Shown: positions 29,156-39,154 of the stretch, piece by piece
Numbering within the stretch: the first letter of the stretch is position 1
How the letters are laid out: the number at the start of each line of letters is the position of its first letter
From: Gammaproteobacteria bacterium
Lineage (GTDB): Bacteria; Pseudomonadota; Gammaproteobacteria; Pseudomonadales; Azotimanducaceae
Length of the DNA stretch: 64,000 nucleotides
Assembly: GCA_009846005.1 (NCBI GenBank)
Contig: VXYL01000100.1
Location: 1 to 64,000, forward strand
Direction of reading: 5' to 3'
Notes under the pieces: model-generated
Database searches by the model: none
What the model was told of the DNA's origin: nothing
What the model saw: only the letters and a program-made list of their open reading frames with translations
Translations under genes and position numbers: made by a program

Positions 29156-29284
29156 GGTCGTTCATTGTCCGTCATGCGAACGTGCGATAGTCACCCATGA
29201 ACCCGACAAACGCAAAGACGACGAGGACGCGGAAAAAATCGATACCCAACTTGGCGGAACCGGCGTATGATCGCGCTCCTTTTT

Positions 29285-29537
29285 GCGGCCGATCCTGGGA
29301 GCGCTATCCGATGAAGCATCATCTGCACCCGCTAACCCTCGTGACGAGAGGGGACTAGCTCCTACGGCCACGCCCGCCACGCGCGGGAAAAAAGACTCAG
29401 GCGGAGTTGTCCTCCGCACTTCCCCAGGGGCTAAACCACCAGACGCACCGGCTCGTCGCAGAGGCTTCGCGGCGCGTCCGTCCCGTCTTCGGGATGGTGG
29501 CGTCATTTGTTCAATCTGAAGCAGTTGGCTTGGACAC
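29285..29537 (+). ncRNA. Candidate structured RNA leader upstream of an ABC exporter operon
   Basis: Series of hairpins: GATGA-agca-TCATC 29310-29323; CCCTCG-tga-CGAGaGGG near 29336-29352; CCCGC-cacgc-GCGGG 29373-29387; GCGGAG-ttgtc-CTCCGC 29401-29417; TCCCG-tctt-CGGGA 29481-29494; no credible ORF. Strand and class unproven. Confidence 0.4.
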
Positions 29538-31373
29538 GTGAACAACAAGACATCGAAAAACCTGTGGCGAATCACCGCCGGTCAGCGCGTGAGGTACGCC
29601 GCCGCCATCGCGGTAACGGGCCTTGCGAGCGCGTTCATGCTCACCGTCCCGCTGGTCGGGGGCTACGTCCTCGACGTGGTGGACACCCAAGACCTGTCGC
29701 GGGGCCCCGAGGCACTCGTAAACGCCGCCCACGCGCTGGCGGCGTTCTGGGGCTGGCAACCGTACGTCGCCTATCTCGTCGTCTCCGGTGTTGCCGGCGT
29801 CGGTCTCACGGCGCTCGGCGCGAGTTGCCAGTACCTGCAGGGTCGGTGGGCCGCCATCGCATCCGAAGCCCTCGCGCGGCGACTGCGCGAGACCATGTAC
29901 GCCCGGCTGCAGCATCTACCGGCGTCCTTCTTCGACGAGGCGGATACCGGGGATCTCGTGCAACGCTGCAGTTCGGATGTCGAGACGGTGCGCGTCTTCC
30001 TGTCCTCCCAGGTAGTGCAGATCGGCCGCTCGGTGCTCCTGCTCAGCGTCCTGACGCCGATACTGTTCGTCCGGGACGCCCGGCTGGCGGGTCTCGCACT
30101 CGTGCTGATGCCGTTCATCATCACCGGGGCGTACTACTTCTTCGCGAAGGTCCGCGCTCAGTTCAAGATCACCGACGAGTCCGAGGGCGCGCTCACCGCT
30201 CGACTCCAGGAAAACCTGACAGGCATCCGCGTGGTCCGCGCCTTTGCAAGGCAGGACTACGAAGTCAGCCACTTCGGCGCGAAGAGCATCACACTGCGCG
30301 ACAACCGTGAACGCCTCAACCGTTTGAGCGGCGCCTACTGGGCGGTCAGCGACTTCCTGTGCACGGCGCAGGTCTGCATCGTGCTCATCGCGGGCGGCAT
30401 CTTCCTTGCGGGCGGGACCCTGACCGTCGGCGAACTGTTCGCCTTCATGATGCAGGTGACGATGGTCATCTGGCCGGTCAGGCATCTCGGCCAGGTCCTC
30501 AACGAGTCCGGCAAGGCCATGGTCTCGCTAGGGCGCATCAACCATGTTCTTCAGGCCGACGAGGAAAGCCGGGAGCCGGCGCCAACCGTCGAGCGTGCCC
30601 GGGGCGAACTGGTGCTTGAGGATGTGTGCGTCGAGTACGAGCCCGGCAAACCGGTCCTGGATGGGCTTTCGGTTCATATCCCCGCCGGCGAGACGGTCGG
30701 CATCGTGGGGCCGCCGGGCGCCGGCAAGTCCACCCTGATCCGGGTCTTGGCGCGGCTCTACGAACCGCAGCGGGGACGCATCCTGATCGACGGCCTGGAC
30801 ATCCGCGACGTCGATCGCCATTGGCTCCGCCGCCAGTTCGGCATCGTCATGCAGAACCCCTTCCTCTATTCGCGCACCGTCGCCGACAACCTGCGCCTCG
30901 CGCGCTCAGACGTGAACGACGACGAGATGGTGGCGGCGGCCCGGGAGGCGGCGGTCCACGACGCCATCGCGGGCTTCCCCGCCGGCTACCGTTCGCGGGT
31001 GGGCGAACGGGGGGTCACGCTGTCCGGCGGCCAGCGGCAACGACTCGCGCTTGCGCGCGCGCTGCTCGTCGAGCCGCCGATCCTCGTTCTCGACGATGCG
31101 CTGTCCGCCGTCGACACGGGCACCGAACGCGAGATCATGTCGGCGCTAGACCGTCGCCGCGGCCGTCACACCACGATCATCATTGCCCACCGGCTGTCCT
31201 CAGTTCGCAATGCGGACCGCATCCTGGTGCTGGAGCGAGGTCATCTGATTCAGGAAGGCACCCACGCCACGCTGGCCGCGACGTCGGGTCCCTATCGGCG
31301 GTTGTGCGAGATCCAGGGTGCCCTAGACCAAGCCATAGAGCAGGACCTGAAGGAGGCAACCGATGCCGTTTGA
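29538..31373 (+). CDS. ABC exporter half-transporter (pair B, degenerate Walker B)
   Basis: GPPGAGKSTLIRVLARLY, LSGGQRQRLALARAL, ILVLDDALSAVDTGTE (Asp in place of the catalytic Glu), IIIAHRLSSVRNADRI; GTG start. Confidence 0.93.
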   Translation: MNNKTSKNLWRITAGQRVRYAAAIAVTGLASAFMLTVPLVGGYVLDVVDTQDLSRGPEALVNAAHALAAFWGWQPYVAYLVVSGVAGVGLTALGASCQYLQGRWAAIASEALARRLRETMYARLQHLPASFFDEADTGDLVQRCSSDVETVRVFLSSQVVQIGRSVLLLSVLTPILFVRDARLAGLALVLMPFIITGAYYFFAKVRAQFKITDESEGALTARLQENLTGIRVVRAFARQDYEVSHFGAKSITLRDNRERLNRLSGAYWAVSDFLCTAQVCIVLIAGGIFLAGGTLTVGELFAFMMQVTMVIWPVRHLGQVLNESGKAMVSLGRINHVLQADEESREPAPTVERARGELVLEDVCVEYEPGKPVLDGLSVHIPAGETVGIVGPPGAGKSTLIRVLARLYEPQRGRILIDGLDIRDVDRHWLRRQFGIVMQNPFLYSRTVADNLRLARSDVNDDEMVAAAREAAVHDAIAGFPAGYRSRVGERGVTLSGGQRQRLALARALLVEPPILVLDDALSAVDTGTEREIMSALDRRRGRHTTIIIAHRLSSVRNADRILVLERGHLIQEGTHATLAATSGPYRRLCEIQGALDQAIEQDLKEATDAV

Positions 31374-33234
31374 AGACGAACAACTCGACGACGGCTTCAG
31401 CGACGGCACTACGAAGGTCCAACTCGACCTTTGGAAGCGGTTGTTCGGCTATGCGCTCGCCTACAAGCGGGAACTGGCCTTCCTGATCGTCGCGGCCATC
31501 GCCACCGCCGGCGTGGAAGTCTCCTACTCGCTGTTCGCGAAGTGGGTGGTCGACGACGTCCAGGCGAATGGCATGGACGCGTCGTTCGGGCTCTGGGCCG
31601 GGCTATACCTGCTCTGCAACCTGGTGGTCGCGGTGTCCGTCGGCGGCTTCGAGTGGATTGCGGGACGGGTGAGCTGCTACGTAAGCCACGACATCCGCTT
31701 CGATGCCTTCGTGAATTTGCAGAAGCTGTCGTTCTCGTACTTCGACCGGCGTCCGGTGGGCTGGCTTATGGCGCGCCTCACCGCCGACTGCGACCGCCTG
31801 ACGGGCATCCTGTCCTGGGGGTTCGTGGACATGATCTGGGGGTTCACGATCATGGTCGGCCTCACCGGGGCCATGCTAGTGATGGATTGGCGGCTGGCGC
31901 TGCTCGTGATGACGGTGCTGCCCGTGGTCTGGTGGGTGTCGATCAAGTTCCACCGCCGCATCTTGAAGAGTGCCCGGCTGGTGCGCAGCACCAACTCGGA
32001 GATAACGGGATCGTTCAACGAGTCCATCATGGGGGTGGTGACGAGCAAGACCTTCGTCAGCCAAGACGCCAACGCCAAGCAGTTCGGCGTGTTGACCAAA
32101 CGGATGTACCGGGCCTCGGTGCGCAACCTCGTGCTTGCCGCGGTGTACCTGCCCCTGGTGCTGGTGATCGCTTCGGTGGCCGTCAACCTGACGCTGACCG
32201 TCGGCGGCTCGTTCGTCTACCTGGGACTCATCGGGGCCGGAACCGTGGTCGCTTTCACGATGCTCGCGCGCAATTTCTTCTGGCCCGCCGAGATCATGTC
32301 GTCCTGGTTCATCGAATTGCAGATGGCCCAAGCCGCCGCCGAGCGCGTGTTGTCGGTGATCGACGAGGATCCGGAGATCCAGGACTCGGCAAGCGTCATA
32401 CGTGCGCTGGCCGACGGGTCCACAGAGTCGCGGCTCGGCCGGTTCGCGGCGGACGGCGGCCATGCGCGCATCCAACGGATCGAACTAAAAGGCGTCGGTT
32501 TCGCCTACGATCCGGAGCAGCCCGTGCTCCGGGACATCGATCTCGTCGCCGAACGGGGCGATACCATTGCCATCGTCGGACCCACCGGGGGCGGCAAGAG
32601 CACCCTCGTCAACGTCATCTGCCGGTTCTACGAACCCACCGCCGGACAGGTGCTGATCGACGGCACCGACTACCGCAACCGCAGCCTGCACTGGCTGCAG
32701 TCGAATCTCGGCATGGTCCTGCAGGACGCGCACGTGTTCAGCGGATCGATCCGGGAGAACATCCGCTACGGGCGATTGAGCGCGAGCGACGCGGAAGTGG
32801 AACACGCGGCGCGACTGGCCGATGCCCACGGCTTCATCATGGCCCTGGATCAGGGCTACGACACGCCGGCGGGCGAAGGCGGCAGTCGGCTTTCGGCTGG
32901 CCAGAAGCAACTGATTTCCCTGGGCCGCGCCATCCTCGCCGACCCGCAACTCCTGGTCATGGACGAAGCGACGTCGTCGGTGGACACCGAAACCGAGCTC
33001 GCCATCCAGCACGCGCTGGCCGAGATATTCCGGGGCCGCATCAGCTTCGTGATCGCGCACCGCCTGTCGACGATCCGGAACGCGACCCGCATCCTGGTAG
33101 TCGACGAGGGACGCATCGTCGAATCCGGTGACCACCGCGAACTGATGGCTGCCAACGGCCGCTACGCGTCGCTGTACCGTCAACAGGGACTGAACGAAGC
33201 CACCCGAGAGTGGGCCGAGGTTGCCGGTTCGTAG
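31363..33234 (+). CDS. ABC exporter half-transporter (pair B, canonical Walker B)
   Basis: GPTGGGKSTLVNVICRFY, LSAGQKQLISLGRAI, LLVMDEATSSVDTETE; overlaps the upstream gene by 11 nt. Confidence 0.93.
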   Translation: MPFEDEQLDDGFSDGTTKVQLDLWKRLFGYALAYKRELAFLIVAAIATAGVEVSYSLFAKWVVDDVQANGMDASFGLWAGLYLLCNLVVAVSVGGFEWIAGRVSCYVSHDIRFDAFVNLQKLSFSYFDRRPVGWLMARLTADCDRLTGILSWGFVDMIWGFTIMVGLTGAMLVMDWRLALLVMTVLPVVWWVSIKFHRRILKSARLVRSTNSEITGSFNESIMGVVTSKTFVSQDANAKQFGVLTKRMYRASVRNLVLAAVYLPLVLVIASVAVNLTLTVGGSFVYLGLIGAGTVVAFTMLARNFFWPAEIMSSWFIELQMAQAAAERVLSVIDEDPEIQDSASVIRALADGSTESRLGRFAADGGHARIQRIELKGVGFAYDPEQPVLRDIDLVAERGDTIAIVGPTGGGKSTLVNVICRFYEPTAGQVLIDGTDYRNRSLHWLQSNLGMVLQDAHVFSGSIRENIRYGRLSASDAEVEHAARLADAHGFIMALDQGYDTPAGEGGSRLSAGQKQLISLGRAILADPQLLVMDEATSSVDTETELAIQHALAEIFRGRISFVIAHRLSTIRNATRILVVDEGRIVESGDHRELMAANGRYASLYRQQGLNEATREWAEVAGS

Positions 33235-33340
33235 ACACTGAGTCGCGCCGTGGTTGACAAGGGATCGGTCCACGCCGACGATGCGAACCGATCCATCGGC
33301 CACTTGCCGCGGATGGTCCGCCTCAGGGAGGGAACAACCC

Positions 33341-33955
33341 ATGAAGACGATCAGCATCGGCGTTGCGACATCCGCGCTGGCCATCACTCTTGGCCACATC
33401 GCCTTCGCAGAGGAAGCCGAGGAGGCCGTGGACAACGTCACGGCGTCGGCAGCTATCAAGCGCTGCGACACCCAGCAGCCTATCGGTCGCGCCCGACTGA
33501 CCGAGCGCCCCTCCGAGGAGGGCGTCAAGGTCGTCGAGGTGGAAATCGGCATCCGCAACGGGCTGACCGAGGGCAAGCACGCCGTTCACATCCACGAGAC
33601 CGGCATGTGCGAGCCGTGTTCCGCCGCCAAGGGGCACTTCGACCCCGGTCCCAACAGCAATACGAGCCCGGACGGCAATCATCCGTTCCACGCGGGCGAT
33701 CTCGTCAACATCGACATCACAGACATGTCTGGCGACGTGACCGACGACGACGGCAACCCGTTGGGGAGCGGCAGACTGCAAACGCTCACGACCCGGGTCA
33801 CGCTCTCCGATGGCCCGCTGTCCCTGTTCGATGCGGATGGCAGCGCGTTCATCATCCACGTCGACCCGGACTCCTACTGCCCGGGCGGCGAGGAAGCAGG
33901 TTGTGCCGGCGGCGCCCGAGCCGCCTGCGGGATCATCGTCAAGGACGAGGCCTAA
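33341..33955 (+). CDS. Periplasmic Cu/Zn superoxide dismutase-family protein
   Basis: Signal peptide; GKHAVHIHETGMCEP...GHFDPGPNSNTSPDGNHPFHAGDLVNI...FIIHVDPDSY. Confidence 0.85.
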   Translation: MKTISIGVATSALAITLGHIAFAEEAEEAVDNVTASAAIKRCDTQQPIGRARLTERPSEEGVKVVEVEIGIRNGLTEGKHAVHIHETGMCEPCSAAKGHFDPGPNSNTSPDGNHPFHAGDLVNIDITDMSGDVTDDDGNPLGSGRLQTLTTRVTLSDGPLSLFDADGSAFIIHVDPDSYCPGGEEAGCAGGARAACGIIVKDEA

Positions 33956-34536
33956 CTCGGTTCCCGAATCACGTGGCGCACGTGGCCGTCCGCACCGGCA
34001 ATGCCGCAACTAGCCAAGACAGCGAGAACGAAGTCGAGCAGGACCCCTTCGTCGTTGAGCGTCTCGGCATCCACGGCCGGCAGGTCTGGATAGCCGGCGA
34101 GTACCGCCGCGGCATACACACCCCGGCCGACACGCTCGAACGAGCCGTCCTCCGCGAATACCTTGACGCCGACCAAACCGCAGCTCGGCGAGCGGTCGGC
34201 GAAGATGTAGCCATGGACATCGTCTAGCACCCCGGCGACTTCCGACGCGTATCCCTTGAGGCGATCCGTGTAGTCCCGGTTCGGGTCGTCGACCGCGACC
34301 ACGCGCGGCGCGGATTCCTCGCCGACAAGCTGGATCGGATCCCGCGGCACACCCATGCCGATGCCCACCTCGGGGCAGATGCCAACCAGGGTGAAGACCT
34401 TCTCAAGCCGGTGTCGCGGCCACGAATCGCCATTGTGCTCGCCGTTCCAGCGCACGTGACGCCCGAGCAGGCATTCGCTGGCGGCGACACGGATCGACCG
34501 CCCCGCCACCAGCGATCGGAGTTCATCCGGCGCCAA
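33952..34536 (-). CDS. DUF523-family protein
   Basis: IRVAASECLLGRHVRWNGEHN...CPEVGIGMGVPRDPIQLV...FADRSPSCGL; probable TTG or GTG start near 34536/34509; the longer upstream ORF overlaps the neighbouring gene. Confidence 0.75.
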   Translation of the reverse strand: MAPDELRSLVAGRSIRVAASECLLGRHVRWNGEHNGDSWPRHRLEKVFTLVGICPEVGIGMGVPRDPIQLVGEESAPRVVAVDDPNRDYTDRLKGYASEVAGVLDDVHGYIFADRSPSCGLVGVKVFAEDGSFERVGRGVYAAAVLAGYPDLPAVDAETLNDEGVLLDFVLAVLASCGIAGADGHVRHVIREPS

Positions 34537-35431
34537 CGAGGAACTCCCAGAACGAATCGGCGCCGCCGCCGGCCACGCGTCTGCCGAGTTGCTCCTGCCA
34601 ATGGGTCTCGCGACCGTATTCGTCGCGCCACGCCCACAGCCGACGGGTGAAGTGGTGCAGGCTGTGCTCGTGGGTGAAGCCCATGGCACCATGTACCTGG
34701 TGAACGATCTCGGCGGCGACTCCGGCGGCTTCGCCGACGCGCGCTTTCGCGGCAGCGACGCTAACGGCAAAGTTGGCGGATGCATGCGCCATGATCGCAC
34801 CATCGCAGGCGCAACGCGCCGCGGCCACCTCCCCGGCCAGGACCGCGAGGTTGTGCTGCACGGCCTGGAACTTGGCGATTGGACGCCCGAACTGCTCGCG
34901 TGCGGTGGCGTAGTCGATGGTCATGGCCAGGATCCGGTCGAGTGCGCCGGCCATAAGCGCCACGCGGGAAAGCGCCATGCGTTCGTACAATTGTGCGGGC
35001 ACATCGATTCGATGGGCGCTCCGCAACCGGATGCGGTCCCGGCTCTCGCCGGCGAGATTCGCATCCTCGGCAACGTCGAAGTCGACGCTCATTTCGCCTT
35101 CGACGGTCACCACCCGGTCCGCCACGCGACCCCACGGCGCAACGCCCTCGCCCGCAATCGTGGTCAGACCGGCCTCGTCCAGGAACGAGTTGGCGATCAA
35201 TGCCTCCGCCAGCGGCAGGGGGACAGCGTGTCGCCCGGCAACTTTCAGCAACTCGTAAACGTCACCACCGTCGGTGCCGGATCCGGGGCTTCCGACGAGA
35301 TGCAGGCCGGCCTCCCGAACGACATCCCAGAGGGCGCGCGGGAACTCGCCGCGCTCCGCAGCGTCCAGAACGCCTCTGTCGACATGGTCGGAGAATATCC
35401 GCGCGGCGGTGTCTGCGATCAGGCGGTCCAT
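34523..35431 (-). CDS. Acyl-CoA dehydrogenase-like protein
   Basis: DYATAREQFGRPIAKFQAVQHNLAVLAGEVAAARCACD...QVHGAMGFTHEHSLHHFTRRLWAWRDEYG. Confidence 0.9.
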   Translation of the reverse strand: MDRLIADTAARIFSDHVDRGVLDAAERGEFPRALWDVVREAGLHLVGSPGSGTDGGDVYELLKVAGRHAVPLPLAEALIANSFLDEAGLTTIAGEGVAPWGRVADRVVTVEGEMSVDFDVAEDANLAGESRDRIRLRSAHRIDVPAQLYERMALSRVALMAGALDRILAMTIDYATAREQFGRPIAKFQAVQHNLAVLAGEVAAARCACDGAIMAHASANFAVSVAAAKARVGEAAGVAAEIVHQVHGAMGFTHEHSLHHFTRRLWAWRDEYGRETHWQEQLGRRVAGGGADSFWEFLVGAG

Positions 35432-36582
35432 CAACGCAACCCCAGTCCCCGAGCGATGACGCCGCGCAGGATCTCGCGCGTGCCGCCGCGCAGCGTGAAC
35501 GACGGCGAATGCAGCAGCGTCTGGCGCAGGCACTTTTCGAGATGGACGTGGCCTGGCGGGGCCTGCAGTCGCACCAGCTCGCCGAGCAGTTTCTCGAAGT
35601 CGTTGCCAAGCGACTTGACCAGCGCCGACTCCACCACGGGGCTGCCGCCTTCCTGCAACATGCCGGCCACGGAAATGGACATCCGGCGCAATGTGATGAG
35701 GTGACTGGCCAACCGGCCGATCAGGGCCGCTTCGCCGGGTGACGGGTCGTTCCCGACCGCCCGCACGAATTCGACGAGCACCCGAAACGCCGACAGGAAC
35801 CGTTCCGGTCCGCTGCGTTCGTAGCCCAGTTCGCTGGTCACCTGCGTCCAGCCGTTGCCGGGTTCGCCCACGACCCCGTCATCCGGCACGAAGCAGTCCG
35901 CGAACACGACCTCGTTGAAGTCCTCGCCGCCTGCCAGGTTCCTGATCGGTCGAACGGCGACTCCCTCGCCGCAAAGGTCGATGAGCAGTTGCGAAAGGCC
36001 GGCATGACGGTTTTCCGACGGTGGTTCCGTGCGCACGAGCGTGATGATGTAGTGGTTGCGGTGGGCGTCCGTGGTCCAGATCTTGGTGCCGTTCACAACC
36101 CAACCATCCGAGACCCTTTCGGCGCGGGTCCGAACCGAGGCGAGGTCGGAGCCTGAGTTCGGTTCGCTCATGCCGATGGAGAAGAAGCACTCGCCCCGGG
36201 CGATCCGCGGCAGATAGCGTCGGCACTGATCTTCGGTACCGTAGTTCAGCAGCAGGGGGCCGCTCTGTCGGTCGGCGATCCAGTGCGCGCTCACCGGCGC
36301 TCCCGCAGCCAGCAACTCCTCGGTCACCACGTAGCGTTCGAAGAAGGTGCGTTCACCCCCGCCGAAACGCTTGGGCCAGGTCATCCCGATCCAGCCGCGC
36401 CCGCCGAGTTTGCGGGAGAACGCCGGACTGTGCCCCTCGTTGAAGTCCGAGTTGGGCCAGTAGTCCGGCGGGAGTTCCCGGGCAACGAAGTCGCGGACCT
36501 CGGCCCTTAGCGCTTCCGCCTCGCCCGGCAAGCGGGTGGGTTCGAATGAGAGCCCCGCAAACATCGCTACAGGCGAGGCCAC
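35431..36582 (-). CDS. Acyl-CoA dehydrogenase
   Basis: FFSIGMSEPNSGSDLASVRTRAERVSDGWVVNGTKIWTTDAHRN; ATGA overlap with the next gene. Confidence 0.93.
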   Translation of the reverse strand: MASPVAMFAGLSFEPTRLPGEAEALRAEVRDFVARELPPDYWPNSDFNEGHSPAFSRKLGGRGWIGMTWPKRFGGGERTFFERYVVTEELLAAGAPVSAHWIADRQSGPLLLNYGTEDQCRRYLPRIARGECFFSIGMSEPNSGSDLASVRTRAERVSDGWVVNGTKIWTTDAHRNHYIITLVRTEPPSENRHAGLSQLLIDLCGEGVAVRPIRNLAGGEDFNEVVFADCFVPDDGVVGEPGNGWTQVTSELGYERSGPERFLSAFRVLVEFVRAVGNDPSPGEAALIGRLASHLITLRRMSISVAGMLQEGGSPVVESALVKSLGNDFEKLLGELVRLQAPPGHVHLEKCLRQTLLHSPSFTLRGGTREILRGVIARGLGLR

Positions 36583-36600
36583 CGCCCCAGACCGAGGTCG

Positions 36601-38052
36601 CTACCCATCCGATTGGCCGACACCGCGCGGATGTTGCGTGCGAGCTGAAACGAGTCGCAAGGCGCGTTGGATTTCCTGCGCCACGAGCCACAGCCGGTCC
36701 TGGCCCCAGACCCGAAGCCGCGTCTCGCCTGCGGCATCAAGCAATCGGAAGCTGGGTACGCCCCAAAGCCCAATGTCGTACATTGCCCTTCGATTCGCCT
36801 CGATTTCGTCACGCCAAACGTGGTCGTTCCACGCGTCCTTCCCGACGATGGATTGGGCGTCCGCCCAGGGTAGTCCCGCCGCCTCGACCACATGACGCAG
36901 GCCTGCGTCGGTATTGGTGTTGATCCCCTCACGGAACGCGGCACGCATGAAGGCGCTTAGCAGCTCGACGCCCCGACCCTCGGCAACGGCCCATGGGTAG
37001 AGGGAATAGCACCGCTCTACCGGAGCGCCGACGGGTTCGTAGTAGCTGCCCCAATCGGCCAGGCCGTGCGAGCTCGCCTCCCGGGCGGCGTCGATGAAGA
37101 TGTAGACCCCCTTGGTGCGGGTCACGGGTACGCCACGCATCACCATGGGCAGCACCGGTCGGACCCGCAGGCGGACGCCGGTGGCGCGTGCGAGATCCAC
37201 GGCGGCGTCGAACGACAGCGCCGTATAGGGACTTCGCACGGACGGAAAGATCTCCAATGTCATCGATCCGTCGTCGTGGTGCGGACCGTGCTCGATTGCC
37301 GGTGGCGCGCTGAGGATTTCCCCGCCGTCGCGGCTCGCGCCGAGTTCCATCAGCCGCCGCTCGAGGAAGTGGAGGCGGTCGACACCCCAGTACCACTCCT
37401 TTGTGTAGTGGAACATCGCGCCCGAGTAGTGGCCAAGGTCGGCCCGACGCCTCTCGCCCGAGGCGAGAACCGATGCCGCGTCGGCAACGGGCCGGTAGCG
37501 CTCGGCCAAGGCCTGCAACGCCTCCGCGGATCCGGACCAGAGGGCATCGCCGACGCGGGGTGCCGCGTCGACGAAGGTTCCGGAGTCGGTCACCACCCCG
37601 GCCAGGATGCGCGTCGCCAGATCCACCAGATCTCCGCCCGGGGAATCCGAACCTCCGGGAAATTCGAGGCCGTAGTGCGGGCCAATCCGGGCGGCGTCGT
37701 AGCGGGACAGGTCGAGCAGAAAGTCCGGTTCCGGCGCGTTCGGCCCCCTAGGCGGCCCTACGAGGTGACAGACGAGGCGAATCTGGTAGCGCTCGACGAA
37801 GGCACTGAGCAGCTGCGCGGCAAGGTGACTGTAGCCGTCGTCCACTTGGTGGAAGTACTCGACCACATGGGCCGCCCCCGACCTGCGGCGCCTTGCCTCA
37901 AGCTTGCGCCGACGGGCGGCAATTCGATCCGGGTCGGCGGCGCGGGCGAGCAGCTTGGACATGGCCCACCGCAACGGCGGCGAGGGGTTCGCCATCTCGC
38001 CGCCGCGTGGTTTCCTGGATTCGGCTGCCATCGTCTCAACCGGTACTGACAT
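36601..38052 (-). CDS. Tandem DsbA/HCCA-isomerase-like thioredoxin-fold protein
   Basis: Two related halves (VVEYFHQVDDGYSHLAAQLL... and LEIFPSVRSPYTALSFDAAVDLARATGVRLRVRPVLP); ends with WGVPSFRLL; no CxxC. Confidence 0.72.
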   Translation of the reverse strand: MSVPVETMAAESRKPRGGEMANPSPPLRWAMSKLLARAADPDRIAARRRKLEARRRRSGAAHVVEYFHQVDDGYSHLAAQLLSAFVERYQIRLVCHLVGPPRGPNAPEPDFLLDLSRYDAARIGPHYGLEFPGGSDSPGGDLVDLATRILAGVVTDSGTFVDAAPRVGDALWSGSAEALQALAERYRPVADAASVLASGERRRADLGHYSGAMFHYTKEWYWGVDRLHFLERRLMELGASRDGGEILSAPPAIEHGPHHDDGSMTLEIFPSVRSPYTALSFDAAVDLARATGVRLRVRPVLPMVMRGVPVTRTKGVYIFIDAAREASSHGLADWGSYYEPVGAPVERCYSLYPWAVAEGRGVELLSAFMRAAFREGINTNTDAGLRHVVEAAGLPWADAQSIVGKDAWNDHVWRDEIEANRRAMYDIGLWGVPSFRLLDAAGETRLRVWGQDRLWLVAQEIQRALRLVSARTQHPRGVGQSDG

Positions 38053-38057
38053 CGATC

Positions 38058-39104
38058 TCAAGAGTGCGTGACATCGATCGCAGTGCTTTCCGCCGGCAGT
38101 TTGAACTCCGTGCCATCGCGCGTGAGGACCGTCTCGTCCGGCAGATCGTGCCGATATATGCGCTCCATCAGGTAGTTCACGGGCGGCGGCACGAAGTGAT
38201 ACACGGCGAGCATCCGCACGCCCGTGCGTTCTGCGAGCGGGCCGAGTTCGACGGCGTGCGCGTGGTAGGTCGGGATGTCCGAGAATATCTTGGCGGGGCG
38301 GGATGCGCCGACCGCAGCCGCAGCGGCTTGCATGGTGCCGACGATCCGCATCGACAACACGTCGTGCAGCAGCAGATCGGCACCGCGCGCCGCGGCTTCG
38401 AGGCTGTCTGTCACCACGGTGTCCCCGCTGACGACCACCGAGCGGCCCCGGTAGTCGAAACGGTAACCGTACGCCGGCGTGATTGGCTCGTGGTTGACGG
38501 CAAACGCGGTGATCACCAGCCCGTTGTCTTCAACGACAATCCCCGGTTCGACGGTTTCGGCGTGCATCACACCCAGTTCCGGCGCGAGAAGGTGGATGCC
38601 ATGATGGGCAACCCGGAATCCTCGATCGAGGGCGAGGACCTCGTTGTATCCGCGAACAACCCTGTCAGTTCCCGCAGGTCCGAGGATTCGAAGAGGCTCG
38701 GTTCGGCCCATGACCCAGGAGGCCAGGTTCATATCGGGGATTCCGGTGATGTGGTCGCTGTGCAGATGGGTGAGCAGAATAGCGCGAAGGCGGGCCATCG
38801 GTTGACCGTGCATCTGCATGACGGCAGGCGAACCGGCCCCCGAATCGACGAGATACAGCGACTTCCCCGCCGTGACAGCGACGCACGCCTGGGCGCGACC
38901 GGGTAGCGGCGAGCCGGTGCCGCAAAGGAACACCCGCAAGCCGTCGTACCGTGTCGGCGCACCTGCCGCGAGGATGCCCGAAACCGCCCGCTCCAGGGCG
39001 AGATCCTGGCCATGCCTCGTGCCCAGCACATAGAACGCGGTAACGCCAACGATCAACGCCAATGCGACGACCACGACAACGACGATCCGCCCGGCTCTGC
39101 CCAC
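38058..39104 (-). CDS. MBL-fold metallohydrolase with N-terminal membrane anchor
   Basis: CGTGSPLPGRAQACVAVTAGKSLYLVDSGAGS, LTHLHSDHITGIPD, VVSGDTV, LLLHDV. Confidence 0.9.
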   Translation of the reverse strand: MGRAGRIVVVVVVALALIVGVTAFYVLGTRHGQDLALERAVSGILAAGAPTRYDGLRVFLCGTGSPLPGRAQACVAVTAGKSLYLVDSGAGSPAVMQMHGQPMARLRAILLTHLHSDHITGIPDMNLASWVMGRTEPLRILGPAGTDRVVRGYNEVLALDRGFRVAHHGIHLLAPELGVMHAETVEPGIVVEDNGLVITAFAVNHEPITPAYGYRFDYRGRSVVVSGDTVVTDSLEAAARGADLLLHDVLSMRIVGTMQAAAAAVGASRPAKIFSDIPTYHAHAVELGPLAERTGVRMLAVYHFVPPPVNYLMERIYRHDLPDETVLTRDGTEFKLPAESTAIDVTHS

Positions 39105-39154
39105 GCCGTGCCTCCATCAAACTTCCCGGAACGATATTAAGCGGGCGACACGCC

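Noticed and set aside
29283-29519. 78-aa ORF upstream of the pair-B exporter
   Set aside because: No start context, Pro/Arg-rich, and consists of the hairpin sequences; treated as non-coding.
29285-29537. Assignment of the leader to M-box or yybP-ykoY riboswitch (GAGGGGACTAGCTCCTACGG looked superficially similar)
   Set aside because: Only short resemblance; the other conserved elements of those classes are not visible.
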